This document shows positions 43,492 through 53,509 of a DNA stretch of 64,000 bases, piece after piece (the stretch's first letter is position 1; the number at the start of each line of letters is the position of its first letter). The stretch comes from Craterilacuibacter sp. RT1T (GTDB lineage: Bacteria; Pseudomonadota; Gammaproteobacteria; Burkholderiales; Chromobacteriaceae). The translations under genes and the position numbers were made by a program. The notes below the pieces were generated by a model. It saw only the letters and a program-made list of their open reading frames with translations. It did no database searches and had not been told where the DNA came from. The stretch is taken from the NCBI RefSeq assembly GCF_023502145.1, contig NZ_JAMFLI010000002.1, positions 1-64,000 of the forward strand, given 5' to 3'.

Positions 43492-43655
43492 CTATTTTCT
43501 TTGTTTGTAATTGTTTTTGTCATCCCTGTGTCAGTTTAGTATCTGCTTGGCTGGGGGCAAGGCTTGATGCCGCCATCCCGATCGGATGGTCAACTTGTTG
43601 GCATGATGTACTGATCCGGTTTATCTTCTGGGGATTGCCAAACTGCGAGTGCGCC

Positions 43656-44627
43656 ATGCCTATCCCTTTGCAATTTTCATCCTATCAATTTGCTTCTCCC
43701 CAAACCGGTCCGCGATTAATCGTGCTGGGTGCGGTGCACGGTAACGAGGTATGCGGCACCTTGGGTATCCGCCGCCTGCTGGCCGAATTCGAGAGCGGTG
43801 CACGCGTGCTCAAGCAAGGCTGCGTGACCTTGGTGCCGGTGACGAATCCGCTGGCTTACAACAAGGGCGAGCGTTCGGGGGATCGCAACCTTAACCGCAA
43901 TTTCGCGCCGACCACTACACCGCTGGAGTTTGAAGACCGCATTGCCAATTGGCTATGCCCGCTGCTGGCGCAGCACGATGTGCTGTTGGATCTGCATTCC
44001 TTCCAGTCCAAGGGGCAGGCTTTTGTGTTTATGGGGCCGCATGACAATGCCGGTACGCTGGAGCCGTTTATGCATGCGGCCAAGGAGGAAGCACTGGCAC
44101 GTTGTTTGGGGGTGAGCCGGGCGGTGGATGGCTGGTTGTCGACCTACGCGCTGGGGGTCAAGCGGCGGGTGGCCTTGTTCGGCGAAGCGGACTCGCGCCA
44201 GATGCAGCTAAATACCGACCCGTGCTATGGCATGGGTACGACCGAATGGATGCGCCGTTGTGGCGGCTGGGCGCTGACGCTGGAGTGCGGTCAGCATCAA
44301 GATCCAGCCGCGCCCGATGTGGCGTATCAGGCCATCCTTAACACGCTGGCGCATTTGGGGCTGATTGATGCCCCGGCACCTGCTCCGGTTGACGGGATGG
44401 AGGCGCTGTCGTTGTATGAGGTGATTGACCGCATGCACGCCGATGATCAGTTTGTGCGCGAGTGGGTCAGCTTTGACGAGGTCAAAAAAGGTGAGCAAAT
44501 CGCCACCCGCGCCGACGGTACGCCGGTGCTGGCCGTGGACGACGGGCGCATCGTATTTCCTAATGTGAAGTCGCAGGTGGGGCAGGAGTGGTTTTATCTG
44601 GCGCGCGAGTCGGGGCGTTTAGGCTAA
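43656..44627 (+). CDS. Succinylglutamate desuccinylase/aspartoacylase family zinc hydrolase
   Basis: M14-like deacylase of 323 residues. The zinc site is LGAVHGNEVCG (His and Glu, about 26-36) with the downstream His in LLDLHSFQSKGQ (about 110-121); RSGDRNLNRNF (about 75-85) provides the substrate Arg/Asn motif; a Glu in LTLECGQHQ is the expected general base. The last 70 residues form a barrel-like domain common in this family. True AstE lies in an ast operon, absent here, so the substrate is uncertain. The ATG at 43656 begins the family domain; the frame upstream to 43461 overlaps the PAP2 start. A 11-12-bp hairpin (44640-44668) follows the stop. Confidence 0.85.
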   Translation: MPIPLQFSSYQFASPQTGPRLIVLGAVHGNEVCGTLGIRRLLAEFESGARVLKQGCVTLVPVTNPLAYNKGERSGDRNLNRNFAPTTTPLEFEDRIANWLCPLLAQHDVLLDLHSFQSKGQAFVFMGPHDNAGTLEPFMHAAKEEALARCLGVSRAVDGWLSTYALGVKRRVALFGEADSRQMQLNTDPCYGMGTTEWMRRCGGWALTLECGQHQDPAAPDVAYQAILNTLAHLGLIDAPAPAPVDGMEALSLYEVIDRMHADDQFVREWVSFDEVKKGEQIATRADGTPVLAVDDGRIVFPNVKSQVGQEWFYLARESGRLG

Positions 44628-44698
44628 GCGAACGCTGTTGCAAGGCTGGCGAAGTCGCGCCAGCTTGCGCGTATTCATGTGGCACGCTTTGGCGGCTG

Positions 44699-44806
44699 AG
44701 ATCTTGCAGGTATGCAAAATACAGGTAAGATCTAGCTGTTTTTATTATCAAGGAATGACTGCGGGCCTGCCCGTGATCCTATGGACCCTTCCCCCTCTAG
44801 CTGTTC
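44699..44806. repeat. Inverted and direct repeats before the CorC/CNNM gene
   Basis: AGATCTT (44699-44705) and AAGATCT (44727-44733) flank two copies of CAGGTA. The decamer TCTAGCTGTT occurs at 44731-44740 and again at 44797-44806. These lie in the 239-bp gap before the CorC/CNNM gene and may be control elements. Confidence 0.4.
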
Positions 44807-44866
44807 TGCTGTTCATCCTGCATTCCCCTTGTGCTGCCACGCGCGTTTCCGACAGGAGGCGATCTC

Positions 44867-46186
44867 GTGGAAGTGCTGATCCTGATTGGTCTGATTATTC
44901 TGAACGGCGTGTTTGCCATGAGCGAGATTGCGCTGGTGACTGCGCGCCGCGCACGCCTGTCCAAGCTTGCCGATAGCGGTGACCACGCCGCTGCTGCCGC
45001 ACTCAAGCTGGGCGAGGAGCCGACCCGTTTTTTGTCGACGGTACAGATTGGCATTACCTCGATCGGTATTCTTAACGGTATCTTCGGCGAGGCGGTACTG
45101 GCCGAGCCGCTGGCCGTGTGGCTGGTGTCGCTGGGCGTACCCGGGCATGGCGCGAGTGTTGGCGCGACGGTGGGGGTAGTGATTGTGATCACCTACGTCT
45201 CTATCGTGGTGGGGGAGTTGGTGCCCAAACGGATCGGCCAGATGGCGCCCGAGACCATCGCCCGTCTGGTCGCGCGCCCAATGCAATATCTGGCACTGGC
45301 CACCCGACCGTTCGTGCACTTGCTGGCGCTGTCGACCGAGGCTTTGCTGCGCCTGATGGGCGTGCGCAACCAGATTGCCAGCGGCGTGACCGAGGAAGAG
45401 ATCCAGACCATGCTGGACGAGGGGAGCGAGAGCGGCACCATCGACACCCACCAGCACGAAATGCTGCGCAATGTCTTCCGTCTCGATGACCGTCAGCTCT
45501 CGTCCTTGATGATTCCGCGCGCCGACGTGGTCAGCCTCGATACCACCTTGCCGTTTGCCGACAATCTGGCGCGCATGACCGGTTCTGAGTTTACCCGCTA
45601 TCCGGTCTGTGCCGGTGGGCTGGACCGGCTCAGCGGCGTGGCCAATGCCAAGCATGTATTGACTGCGGCACTGGCCGGCGGCGAGCCGGACTGGGCGTCG
45701 CTGCTGCAACCCGCCTTGTTCGTGCCGGAGACGCTGACCGGGATGGAGTTGCTCGAACAGTTTCGCGCCGGCGGTACGCAGATGGCGATGGTGATCGACG
45801 AGTACGGCGAGGTCGAGGGTATTGTCACGCTGCATGACCTGCTGGAAGCGGTGACCGGCGAGTTCACCCCACGAGACGCCGACGACGCCTGGGCCTTGCA
45901 ACGCGAGGATGGTTCATGGTTGCTGGACGGCTCGATTCCGGTGCCCGAACTCAAGGACAAGCTTTCGCTCAAGGAGACCCCGGAGGAGGACAAGGGGCGT
46001 TATCACACCTTGTCGGGGATGATCATGTTGTTGCAGGGGCGGGTCGCGCGCACGGGCGATATCGTGTGCTGGCAGGGCTGGCGGCTGGAAGTGGTCGATA
46101 TGGACGAGATGCGCATCGACAAGGTGCTGGCCAGCCGCGAGCTGGCTGAGCCCGATGGCAGTACGCCGGACGGAGTGGGCCGATAG
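44867..46186 (+). CDS. CNNM/CorC-family (HlyC/CorC) membrane protein
   Basis: Inner-membrane protein of 439 residues with a DUF21/CNNM transmembrane domain (about 1-185, three or four helices, including NGVFAMSEIALVTARRARL near the N-terminus), a CBS pair (about 200-325, ATP/Mg-binding type) and a C-terminal CorC_HlyC domain (about 345-425). Members move or control Mg2+ (or Co2+). GTG at 44867 is chosen because AGGAGG (44854-44859) is right upstream; a longer reading from 44831 runs through that site. A terminator follows at 46212. Confidence 0.92.
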   Translation: MEVLILIGLIILNGVFAMSEIALVTARRARLSKLADSGDHAAAAALKLGEEPTRFLSTVQIGITSIGILNGIFGEAVLAEPLAVWLVSLGVPGHGASVGATVGVVIVITYVSIVVGELVPKRIGQMAPETIARLVARPMQYLALATRPFVHLLALSTEALLRLMGVRNQIASGVTEEEIQTMLDEGSESGTIDTHQHEMLRNVFRLDDRQLSSLMIPRADVVSLDTTLPFADNLARMTGSEFTRYPVCAGGLDRLSGVANAKHVLTAALAGGEPDWASLLQPALFVPETLTGMELLEQFRAGGTQMAMVIDEYGEVEGIVTLHDLLEAVTGEFTPRDADDAWALQREDGSWLLDGSIPVPELKDKLSLKETPEEDKGRYHTLSGMIMLLQGRVARTGDIVCWQGWRLEVVDMDEMRIDKVLASRELAEPDGSTPDGVGR

Positions 46187-46211
46187 GGCGGTGAGCCGCT
46201 ACTTTCCGGCA

Positions 46212-46242
46212 AGCCGCGGGTGTTTGGTCACCCGCGGCTTTG
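46212..46242 (+). terminator. Terminator after the CorC/CNNM gene
   Basis: AGCCGCGGGTG (46212-46222) pairs with CACCCGCGGCT (46229-46239) around TTTGGT; a short T-rich run (TTTGTT) follows. Confidence 0.8.
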
Positions 46243-46280
46243 TTAGCGAGCTAGGCGCGCTTCGGATACTGGCGCCTGCA

Positions 46281-48059
46281 TCAAACAGGCTCAGTGGACG
46301 CCAGCAGCCAGTCGCGGGCCGCGCCTGCTACATGCGGCAGTAGCCGTGTGCGTACTTCACCGTGATAGGCGTTCAGCCAGTCGCGCTCAGCCGTGTCCAG
46401 TAGCGCCAGCGTTATGCAGCGCGTATCGATCGGGCACAGCGTCAGCGTTTCAAAGGCGAGAAATTCATTGAATTCGCTACTGCCTGCGTCGATGTTCAAC
46501 ACCAGATTCTCAATGCGTACCCCCCAGTGCCCGGGGCGGTAAATGCCCGGCTCGATCGAAGTCACCATGCCCTCGCGCATCGCCATGTGCGGGGTGGGCA
46601 GGGCGCGCGAGATGCTTTGCGGGCCTTCATGCACATTCAGGAAATAGCCGACGCCGTGGCCGGTGCCATGGCCGAAGTCTATGTTTTCGCGCCATAGCGG
46701 TGCACGCGCCAGCGCATCCAGCATGGGCGACAGCGTGCCTTTGGGGAAGCGGGTGCGTGACAGATTAATCACCCCCTTGAGTACCAGCGTAAAGTCGCGC
46801 TTTTGCGCTTCACTCGGTGTACCCACCGCGAGCACACGGGTAATGTCGGTGGTGCCGCCCAGATACTGGCCGCCGGAGTCTATCAGCAGCAAGCCATCGC
46901 CCGTGATGGTCGCGTGTGCGGCAGCGGTGGCACGATAGTGCGGCAAGGCGCCGTTGGCGTTAAAACCGGCAATGGTGGCAAAGCTCTCGGATACAAAGCC
47001 CGCCCGGCGCGCGCGCGCGGCGGTAATCTGGGTGTCGATATCCAGCTCGGTCACGCGGTCGCGGCCTATGGCCGATTCGAACCAGGCAAAAAATTCACAC
47101 AGTGCCGCGCCATCTTGTTCCATGGTGGCGCGGATCTGGCTGGCTTCAGCCTTGCTTTTGCATGACTTGAATAGCGTGCTGGGGTTGATGTTTTCGATGA
47201 TGCGTACGTGCTCCGGCACGCTTTGGACGAAACCTTGGGTAACCCGTGCCGGATCCAGCAATAGCGCGGCATCCGGCGCGAGTGCAGCCAGCGCCGCTTT
47301 GGCGTGGTCATAGGGGGCGAGCGTGACGCCATCGGCGGCAAGCCGTGCGACAAGGGCCGCATCCAGCTTGTCCATGCCGACAAACAGGGTAGTGCTGTCG
47401 CGGCTCAGCAGCAGATGGGCAAGAAAGACCGGGTTGTAGCTGACATCGCTCCCCCTGAGGTTGAGCAGCCAGGCGATATCGTCCAGTGTCGAGAGCCAGT
47501 GGCAGTTGGTGCCTTGCGCGGCCATGGCGCTGCGTACGCGTGTGATCTTGTCGGCACGGCTTTCGCAAGCGGCCGGCGGCAGATGCTCGTACACGGGCGC
47601 GTTTGGCAGTGGCGCGCGTTCGCTCCAGATGGCCGCGACCGGATCCAGTGCAGTGTGGAGCATGACGCCGCTACGGCTGAGTGCCTGCTTGAGGGCGCGG
47701 GTCGCGCCTTGCGACAGCACATCGCCATCGACTGCCAGTACCTGACCCGCTCTTAGCTGACTGGCCAGCCAATCAAGATGCTGGGTGCTGGCGGCCGTTT
47801 CAACCTTAACCAAGCTGACGCCGCTGCCGGCCAGCTCCTGTTCGGCTTGTGTCCAGTAGCGGCTGTCTGCCCAAAGACCGGCAAAATCCGGAGTGACAAT
47901 CAGCGTCCCCATGGAACCGGTAAAACCCGATAGCCATTGTCGTGCCTGCCAGTGCCCGGGCAGATATTCGGACAGGTGCGGGTCGGACGATGGAATCAGG
48001 CAGGCATCAAAGCCTAGCGCAGCCATATGCTGGCGCAGGCGGGTCAAGGCTGGGTTCAT
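46281..48059 (-). CDS. pepP: Xaa-Pro aminopeptidase (M24B)
   Basis: Metallopeptidase cutting N-terminal residues before proline, 592 residues. Two creatinase-like N-terminal domains (about 1-310) precede a pita-bread catalytic domain. Metal ligands are visible: Asp in LLIDSGGQYLGGTTDITR (both Asps), His in GTGHGVGYFLNVHEGP, Glu in TSIEPGIY and Glu in GVRIENLVL. The three-domain size matches eukaryotic XPNPEP1 and bacterial homologues, being longer than E. coli PepP (about 440), so the symbol is used loosely. Cytosolic. Next gene upstream on the same strand is a chemoreceptor 91 bp away. Confidence 0.92.
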   Translation of the reverse strand: MNPALTRLRQHMAALGFDACLIPSSDPHLSEYLPGHWQARQWLSGFTGSMGTLIVTPDFAGLWADSRYWTQAEQELAGSGVSLVKVETAASTQHLDWLASQLRAGQVLAVDGDVLSQGATRALKQALSRSGVMLHTALDPVAAIWSERAPLPNAPVYEHLPPAACESRADKITRVRSAMAAQGTNCHWLSTLDDIAWLLNLRGSDVSYNPVFLAHLLLSRDSTTLFVGMDKLDAALVARLAADGVTLAPYDHAKAALAALAPDAALLLDPARVTQGFVQSVPEHVRIIENINPSTLFKSCKSKAEASQIRATMEQDGAALCEFFAWFESAIGRDRVTELDIDTQITAARARRAGFVSESFATIAGFNANGALPHYRATAAAHATITGDGLLLIDSGGQYLGGTTDITRVLAVGTPSEAQKRDFTLVLKGVINLSRTRFPKGTLSPMLDALARAPLWRENIDFGHGTGHGVGYFLNVHEGPQSISRALPTPHMAMREGMVTSIEPGIYRPGHWGVRIENLVLNIDAGSSEFNEFLAFETLTLCPIDTRCITLALLDTAERDWLNAYHGEVRTRLLPHVAGAARDWLLASTEPV

Positions 48060-48150
48060 GGGGCTTCCTTTTGCGGATAGGCACCCATTGTCGGCGGCGG
48101 GGACGCTGGCGGCAAGTGCGGATCACGGCCGCCAGCTTTGCATCTTGGCG

Positions 48151-50307
48151 CTAGTGTGTAAGTTGCGAGACACGGAATTTGCCCGCCAGCAGGGTGAGGC
48201 CGTCGATGCCGTTGCGCGCTTCGTTTACGCTGCCGGCCAGCGCCGCCTGAGTTTGCCCCAGATTTATGCTGACATCGCCGATCTCTTCGGCTTCATGCAG
48301 ACGCTCGTGGCCGGCCTGCGACAATTGCTGGATGATGCCAATCAGACCATCGACGAGTGCTTGTATTTCCGGGTTTTCCCCGGCCGATGCTTCGGCCAGT
48401 TGCAAGCCTTCTTCCAGATCCCGCATGCCGGACTGCATACTGGTGGCCGCACTGGCCGCTTGTTGCTGCACGCTGCTGATCATATTGCGGATGTCTTCAG
48501 TGTTGCTGCGGGTGCGCTCGGCCAGTTTTCTGACTTCGTCCGCGACTACGGCGAAGCCGCGCCCGGCCTCACCGGCACGCGCGGCCTCGATGGCGGCATT
48601 CAGCGCCAGCAAGTTGGTCTGGTCCGCGACGTCCTGAATCAGGCCGACCACACTGCTGATCTGTTGTGTGCTGTCGCCTAGCGAGTCGATGATCGATGCC
48701 GATTGGGCGACGGTCTGGCGAATGCTGCCGGTGCGTTCGCTGACGGTCTGCATCTGGCTGCGGCTGTTGTTGTTCTGCTCGTGCATGGCGTCGCGGACAT
48801 GATCGGCGTAGCGGTTGGCGTCGGCGAGTATGGACGCTTGCATTTGCAGCCCTTCCCGTGTGCGGGCTACCGTGCTTTGTACCTGAGTGGCGGCGACACC
48901 TGCAGCCTGATTGTGTTCGCTCATGCGCAAATTGGTGTGTCCAAGCAGGCGGCTGACGCCCAGTAAGCGACCCAGCGTCAAATCCAGATTATCAATCAGG
49001 CTGTTGACCCATTGGGCCATTAAGCCGGTTTCATCGTGGCGCAGCGAGTCACGCTTGATGCGCAAGGTCAGATCGCCGGCACCTTCTGCAACATTGCGTA
49101 TCATCCCCGACATGGCGCGCATGCGTTGCGCCAGCGGTTTTGCAAACAGCGTATGAAACCCCAGCGTTCCGCCAAGGGCCAAAGCCAGTGCCGCACCGGC
49201 CTGCAGCATGCCTGGCAGTGCGGTAAATTGGGTGACCGCCAGCGTGGCTGTCGTCAATGCCAACTGGAGGCCCAGAAAGCGGGTGCTTAACTGGTAGCTG
49301 ACCGAGCGGTAGCGGTAGACCTCTTCAAGGTCGGCTTCGCACATCATGCCCCAGGTGTCAGGCGAGCCGGGCAGCTTGAAGCTGATGCCTTTGCCGACAA
49401 CGGGGATATGGCGGTAGTCGGCGTAGCCAGGATAGGTGACAAACAGGTTTTCGCCGCGGCGTATGGTTTCACGTACGCCCGGGTGTAGCTCGCCATTTGC
49501 CGGGTCATTGAACAGCAGCTCAAGTTCAGTGTGCTCGCGTATCCGTACCGTGCCATAGGATGTAGTCACGCCATCCTTCAGGTTGTCGCCACCGCTGAAA
49601 GTACGGTCTTCGAAACGCGATCGCGATAAAGCGGTGCCGGGGCGAATGGAAGGGTCAACAACCGGCTTGACCATGAACAGGTAGTTGTCGCCCGACTCGT
49701 GAAAAATATGCCCGGCTTCGCGCTGGATCAGATCGCCCAGTACATCGTTGGGCACGCGCGCACACAGACAGCCCCAGCTTGCACCGTCGCGTATCAGCGG
49801 TTGGTGAAACATCAGGGTCACGGCATCGTGAAAGCGTGAACTACGGGCACCCAGACTTAGGGTTTCCTCGTCGCGGTACGGTCCGTACAGTACCTGCCTG
49901 CCAAGACCCTGTTGCAGCAAGGGGGGAGGAGGTGTGGCTGGCGAGCGTTTGTGTTTGGCGGTACTCGCCAGAAGCTGTCCTTGCGGTGACAGGATAAATA
50001 GCTCGGTTACCTCGCTTAAGGTGGCATAAGCCTCTTCAAGCGCGGCCGTATAGTTGTCCTGTTCCAGGCAGGACAGGTGTTTGCCCAAACTCTCCAGAGC
50101 TTGCCAGTGTTGCGTTGTCCAGTCGAGCAGTATTCCTACCCGGGTGCGGGCAAAATTTTCGAAGATGTCTTCGAGTACCGAATAGCGGTCGCGATTGAGG
50201 AAGCAGGACCAGCGCATGGCGATTTTTCCGGTCTTGCCAAACAGGGGTAGCCAGCGTTGTTCCTGTGTGCTGCGTACCATGAGTGTGCTTTTAAGCATAT
50301 TTTGCAT
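48151..50307 (-). CDS. Chemoreceptor with N-terminal soluble Cache-like region before the membrane
   Basis: MCP of 718 residues with an unusual order. From the ATG at 50307 (after GGAGG) no membrane helix is seen until about residues 348-402, where two helices occur in tandem. The first 345 residues are soluble and Cache-like: [16 protein letters not shown] (about 100-115), [19 protein letters not shown] and [14 protein letters not shown] follow the pattern of ligand-sensing Cache folds. Then a HAMP-like linker and an MCP coiled coil with tip [20 protein letters not shown]. The sensor therefore should lie in the cytoplasm. The longer frame from 50385 is not used. Confidence 0.85.
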   Translation of the reverse strand: MQNMLKSTLMVRSTQEQRWLPLFGKTGKIAMRWSCFLNRDRYSVLEDIFENFARTRVGILLDWTTQHWQALESLGKHLSCLEQDNYTAALEEAYATLSEVTELFILSPQGQLLASTAKHKRSPATPPPPLLQQGLGRQVLYGPYRDEETLSLGARSSRFHDAVTLMFHQPLIRDGASWGCLCARVPNDVLGDLIQREAGHIFHESGDNYLFMVKPVVDPSIRPGTALSRSRFEDRTFSGGDNLKDGVTTSYGTVRIREHTELELLFNDPANGELHPGVRETIRRGENLFVTYPGYADYRHIPVVGKGISFKLPGSPDTWGMMCEADLEEVYRYRSVSYQLSTRFLGLQLALTTATLAVTQFTALPGMLQAGAALALALGGTLGFHTLFAKPLAQRMRAMSGMIRNVAEGAGDLTLRIKRDSLRHDETGLMAQWVNSLIDNLDLTLGRLLGVSRLLGHTNLRMSEHNQAAGVAATQVQSTVARTREGLQMQASILADANRYADHVRDAMHEQNNNSRSQMQTVSERTGSIRQTVAQSASIIDSLGDSTQQISSVVGLIQDVADQTNLLALNAAIEAARAGEAGRGFAVVADEVRKLAERTRSNTEDIRNMISSVQQQAASAATSMQSGMRDLEEGLQLAEASAGENPEIQALVDGLIGIIQQLSQAGHERLHEAEEIGDVSINLGQTQAALAGSVNEARNGIDGLTLLAGKFRVSQLTH

Positions 50308-50448
50308 GGTGGCCTCCATTTTCGATAAAACGGATATGCAAATAGCGTGCCAGTGCCGGGCCGGTAAAACAAAACGGCAGCGCATGGGGCGCTGCCGTTT
50401 TAGCTGGATAGACTTGCGATCGTATGGCGATGCAGCTAGATGAATGCG

Positions 50449-52077
50449 TCAGGTGCGAAAGCGCGAAACCGACTCTTGTAGCGTCGAGGCCAGCTTGTCC
50501 AGCTCGGCCACCGCCTGAACGGTGTGGCCAATAGCAATGTCGTTTTCGCGTGCACGCTCGGCAATGCTTTCGATATTGTGGATGACAACGTCGCTGCTGG
50601 CTTTTTGATGCTCGGTCACGCCGACAATCTGATCCAGACCCTGGCTGACATCGGCGACCGAAACCCGGGTCGCGTCCAGTACGGCGACAACCTGTTCTGT
50701 CGATTGCTGGCTGGACGCCAAGCGGCTCAGGCTGTGTGTCAATGCCTCGCGCACGGCCAGTGATTTCGGCCCGAGTGCCGAGGTTACCTTATCGATTTGT
50801 GCGGCTGAGGCGGCGGATTTCTCTGCCAGCTTGCGTACCTCATCGGCGACCACGGCAAAACCGCGGCCGGCTTCGCCTGCTCGCGCCGCCTCGATTGCTG
50901 CGTTCAAGGCCAAAAGATTGGTTTGTTCGGCAATTTCGCGTACCTGGCGTGTCATGTCGTTGATGGCCGAGGTCGAGTGCATGAAATCATTTTCGGCATC
51001 GGCCATGAGGCGCACGGCCTGTTCGACTTGCAAGGCCTCGCTACGCAGTTGTGCCAGACTTTGGCGCCCGCTCTCCGACTGTTCGCAGCTCCGTGCTGAA
51101 ATATCGCGTACCGTGCCGGCTTGTCCGGCAATGGCCACGATATGTTGGGCCAGTGTTTCGACTTCGCTTGTGGCGGCTTGTGACTGGCTGCTTTGCAATT
51201 TCGAGCCTTGCGCCAGGCTGGCGGCATGGCTGGACAGGGTGTGCGCAGCGGTCGCGACGGCACCGGCCGAATGACTAACATCGCGTACCAGTGCCGAGAT
51301 GGTTTCCAGCAGGCGGTTAAAGCGGAATGCCGCGATGCCTATTTCGTCACGGCTGGCAACCGGCAGGCGCCGGCTCAGGTCGCCATCACCGCCGGCCAGT
51401 TCTGCCAGCCCTTGCGACATCTCGTTGAGCGGACGGGTCACGAAGCGGCGGATAAACAGGAAGATCAGTCCCATCAGCGGCAGCGACATCAGCAGGGCAA
51501 AGGCGATGCTCTGATTGCGAAAACCGTCTACGGCCGCATAGGTCTTGGTCAGGGAGATGCGCATGCTTACGGCGCCTAGCGGAGTGCCTTCCGCGACCTG
51601 GTGGCAGCTGATGCAGTTCTTGCCCAGATAGTTGCTGGATGCGAGCGCCGGATAGACGACGCGCAGCATCTCGCCCTGAGCCGGTGAGCTTTCGATGGCG
51701 ATATAAGGCTTGCCACTGGCGAGCGCCTGGCGCTCGATATCGTCAACCGGGCGGGCTTTGTCGCCGCCGTTGCCCGGGCCGAATATTTTGCTGACGCCTT
51801 CGCCGCGCAATACGCGCAGGTCGTGCACGCTGGATAACTCCCGGATCTGGTCCAGAAAAACATCGCGCTGTGCCACGGTGCCGGTGATCATCATGCCGGT
51901 CAGTCCGGCCAGTGTCATTTCGTTCATGCTGTGGGCCAAGCCCTTGGCCTGATCGACGGCGATTTCGCGGCTGACGCGGGTTTCCCAGGTAATCAAGCCA
52001 CCTAATGCCAGCGCCAGACAAAGCCAGATGGCGGAAGTCAGGCGTAGCCAGATCGGCCAGTCGGAGAATTTGCGCAT
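50449..52077 (-). CDS. Chemoreceptor with periplasmic c-type haem motif
   Basis: MCP of 542 residues. One N-terminal membrane helix (about 11-30), a periplasmic domain to about residue 185, a second helix (about 188-210), HAMP ([20 protein letters not shown]) and an MCP coiled coil with tip [20 protein letters not shown]. The periplasmic domain holds CISCH at 155-159 (Cys155, Cys158, His159), the c-type haem attachment motif, in a DUF3365-like setting ([21 protein letters not shown]). This suggests redox, oxygen or nitric-oxide sensing. Next upstream on the minus strand is prpF, 151 bp away and separated by a terminator. Confidence 0.9.
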   Translation of the reverse strand: MRKFSDWPIWLRLTSAIWLCLALALGGLITWETRVSREIAVDQAKGLAHSMNEMTLAGLTGMMITGTVAQRDVFLDQIRELSSVHDLRVLRGEGVSKIFGPGNGGDKARPVDDIERQALASGKPYIAIESSPAQGEMLRVVYPALASSNYLGKNCISCHQVAEGTPLGAVSMRISLTKTYAAVDGFRNQSIAFALLMSLPLMGLIFLFIRRFVTRPLNEMSQGLAELAGGDGDLSRRLPVASRDEIGIAAFRFNRLLETISALVRDVSHSAGAVATAAHTLSSHAASLAQGSKLQSSQSQAATSEVETLAQHIVAIAGQAGTVRDISARSCEQSESGRQSLAQLRSEALQVEQAVRLMADAENDFMHSTSAINDMTRQVREIAEQTNLLALNAAIEAARAGEAGRGFAVVADEVRKLAEKSAASAAQIDKVTSALGPKSLAVREALTHSLSRLASSQQSTEQVVAVLDATRVSVADVSQGLDQIVGVTEHQKASSDVVIHNIESIAERARENDIAIGHTVQAVAELDKLASTLQESVSRFRT

Positions 52078-52176
52078 GAAGAATATCCATACCTGAAAGG
52101 AATCCGGAAAGTATAACTTATTAATATGTCATTTGAGATGATAAAGATTGATAAAAGTCAAACCGCATACAACAAA

Positions 52177-52197
52177 ACCCCGGCGCAAGGCCGGGGT
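52177..52197 (-). terminator. Terminator of the prp operon
   Basis: ACCCCGGC (52177-52184) pairs with GCCGGGGT (52190-52197). Read on the minus strand it runs into TTTTGTTGT, so it ends the operon after prpF. Confidence 0.85.
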
Positions 52198-52228
52198 CGC
52201 AAATGGAACCGCATTGCTGTTTAACGGG

Positions 52229-53425
52229 TCAAGACGCGCAGCTGTCTGCGGGGACGCGTACCCAGCCTTCCATTAGTACGCGCGCGCTGCGGCTCATGAC
52301 GGCCTTGGTCACGCGCCACTGGCCATCTTCCCATTGCGCCTGGGCACCCACGCGCAAGGTGCCGGACGGGTGGCCGAAGCGTACTGCGCTCTTCTCGCCG
52401 CCACCGGCGGCCAGATTGACTAGCGTGCCCGGAATGGCGGCGGCCGTGCCGATGGCCACCGCACAGGTACCCATCATTGCATGGTGCAGTTTGCCCATGG
52501 ATAGCGCGCGCACCAGCAGATCGATCTCGCCGGCCTTGATGGCCTTGCCGCTGGACGACAGATAGTCGGCCGCCGGGGCCACAAAGGCGATCTTGGGTGT
52601 GTGTTGGCGTTTTGCGGCTTCGTCCACATCCTGGATCAGCCCCATGGCGCGTGACGCATAGGCGCGGATGGTTTCGAAGCGGGTCAGTGCCGCGCTGTCA
52701 TGATTGATGGCATCTTGCAGTTCGGTGCCGGTGTAGCCGATATCGGCCGCGTTGACGAACACGGTCGGGATGCCGGCATTGATCATCGTGACCTGAAAGC
52801 GGCCAATACCAGGCACCTCCAGCTCGTCCACGAGATTGCCGGTCGGGAACATTGCACCGCCTGCGCCATCTTCGTCGGCGGCCGGATTCAGAAATTCGAT
52901 GGCGACTTCGGCGGCGGGAAAGGTGACGCCATCCAGTTCAAAGTCGCCGGTTTCCTGCACCGCACCTGCGGTCATCGGCACATGTGCGATGATGGTTTTG
53001 CCGATATTGGCCTGCCAGATGCGTACGGTGCAGATGCCGTTGTCCGGTACGCGCTCAGGATCGACCAGCCCTTTGCTGATGGCGAAAGAGCCAATGGCGG
53101 CGGTGAGGTTGCCGCAGTTGCCGCTCCAGTCAACGAAGGGCTTGTCGATGGATACCTGGCCGAACAGATAATCGACATCATGTTCTGCCTGCGTGCTCTT
53201 GCTGACAATCGCGGTTTTGCTGGTGCTCGAGGTCGCGCCACCCATGCCGTCTATTTGCTTGCCGTACGGGTCGGGGCTGCCGATGATGCGCATCAGCAGC
53301 GCGTCGCGCGCCGCGCCGGCTACTTGTGCCGCAAGCGGTAGCTCTTGCAGGGCAAAGAGTACGCCCTTGCTGGTGCCGCCACGCATATAGGTGGCGGGAA
53401 CCCTGATCTGGGGAAGGTGAGCCAT
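52229..53425 (-). CDS. prpF: 2-methylaconitate cis-trans isomerase PrpF
   Basis: Isomerase that converts the product of AcnD to the form usable by aconitase in the 2-methylcitrate cycle. The 398-residue protein starts with IRVPATYMRGGTSKGVLF (about 7-24), the PrpF signature; GNCGNLTAAIGSFAI (about 101-115) and MNAGIPTVFVNAADIG-like residues follow. The diaminopimelate-epimerase-like fold is expected in two halves. It is last of the operon after acnD, as needed, since AcnD acts only with PrpF. AGGAA precedes the ATG. Confidence 0.95.
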   Translation of the reverse strand: MAHLPQIRVPATYMRGGTSKGVLFALQELPLAAQVAGAARDALLMRIIGSPDPYGKQIDGMGGATSSTSKTAIVSKSTQAEHDVDYLFGQVSIDKPFVDWSGNCGNLTAAIGSFAISKGLVDPERVPDNGICTVRIWQANIGKTIIAHVPMTAGAVQETGDFELDGVTFPAAEVAIEFLNPAADEDGAGGAMFPTGNLVDELEVPGIGRFQVTMINAGIPTVFVNAADIGYTGTELQDAINHDSAALTRFETIRAYASRAMGLIQDVDEAAKRQHTPKIAFVAPAADYLSSSGKAIKAGEIDLLVRALSMGKLHHAMMGTCAVAIGTAAAIPGTLVNLAAGGGEKSAVRFGHPSGTLRVGAQAQWEDGQWRVTKAVMSRSARVLMEGWVRVPADSCAS

Positions 53426-53451
53426 GGTTGAGTTCCTGATCTATGTATTGC

Positions 53452-53491
53452 TTAGCCGCCGCCAGACTGATGTGCATGTTCTGGCGGCTAA
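53452..53491 (-). repeat. Strong hairpin between acnD and prpF
   Basis: TTAGCCGCC-GCC-AGA (53452-53466) pairs with TCTGGCGGCTAA (53480-53491) as a 12-bp stem with a 3-nt bulge. No T tract follows on the minus strand, so RNA processing or stability is likelier than termination. Confidence 0.7.
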
Positions 53492-53509
53492 CATCTCTAA
53501 AGCTGGCGC

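Noticed and set aside
43461-43655. N-terminal extension of the AstE/AspA-like protein
   Set aside because: The extra 65 residues overlap the start of the divergent PAP2 gene and precede the family's domain start; no ribosome site supports them.
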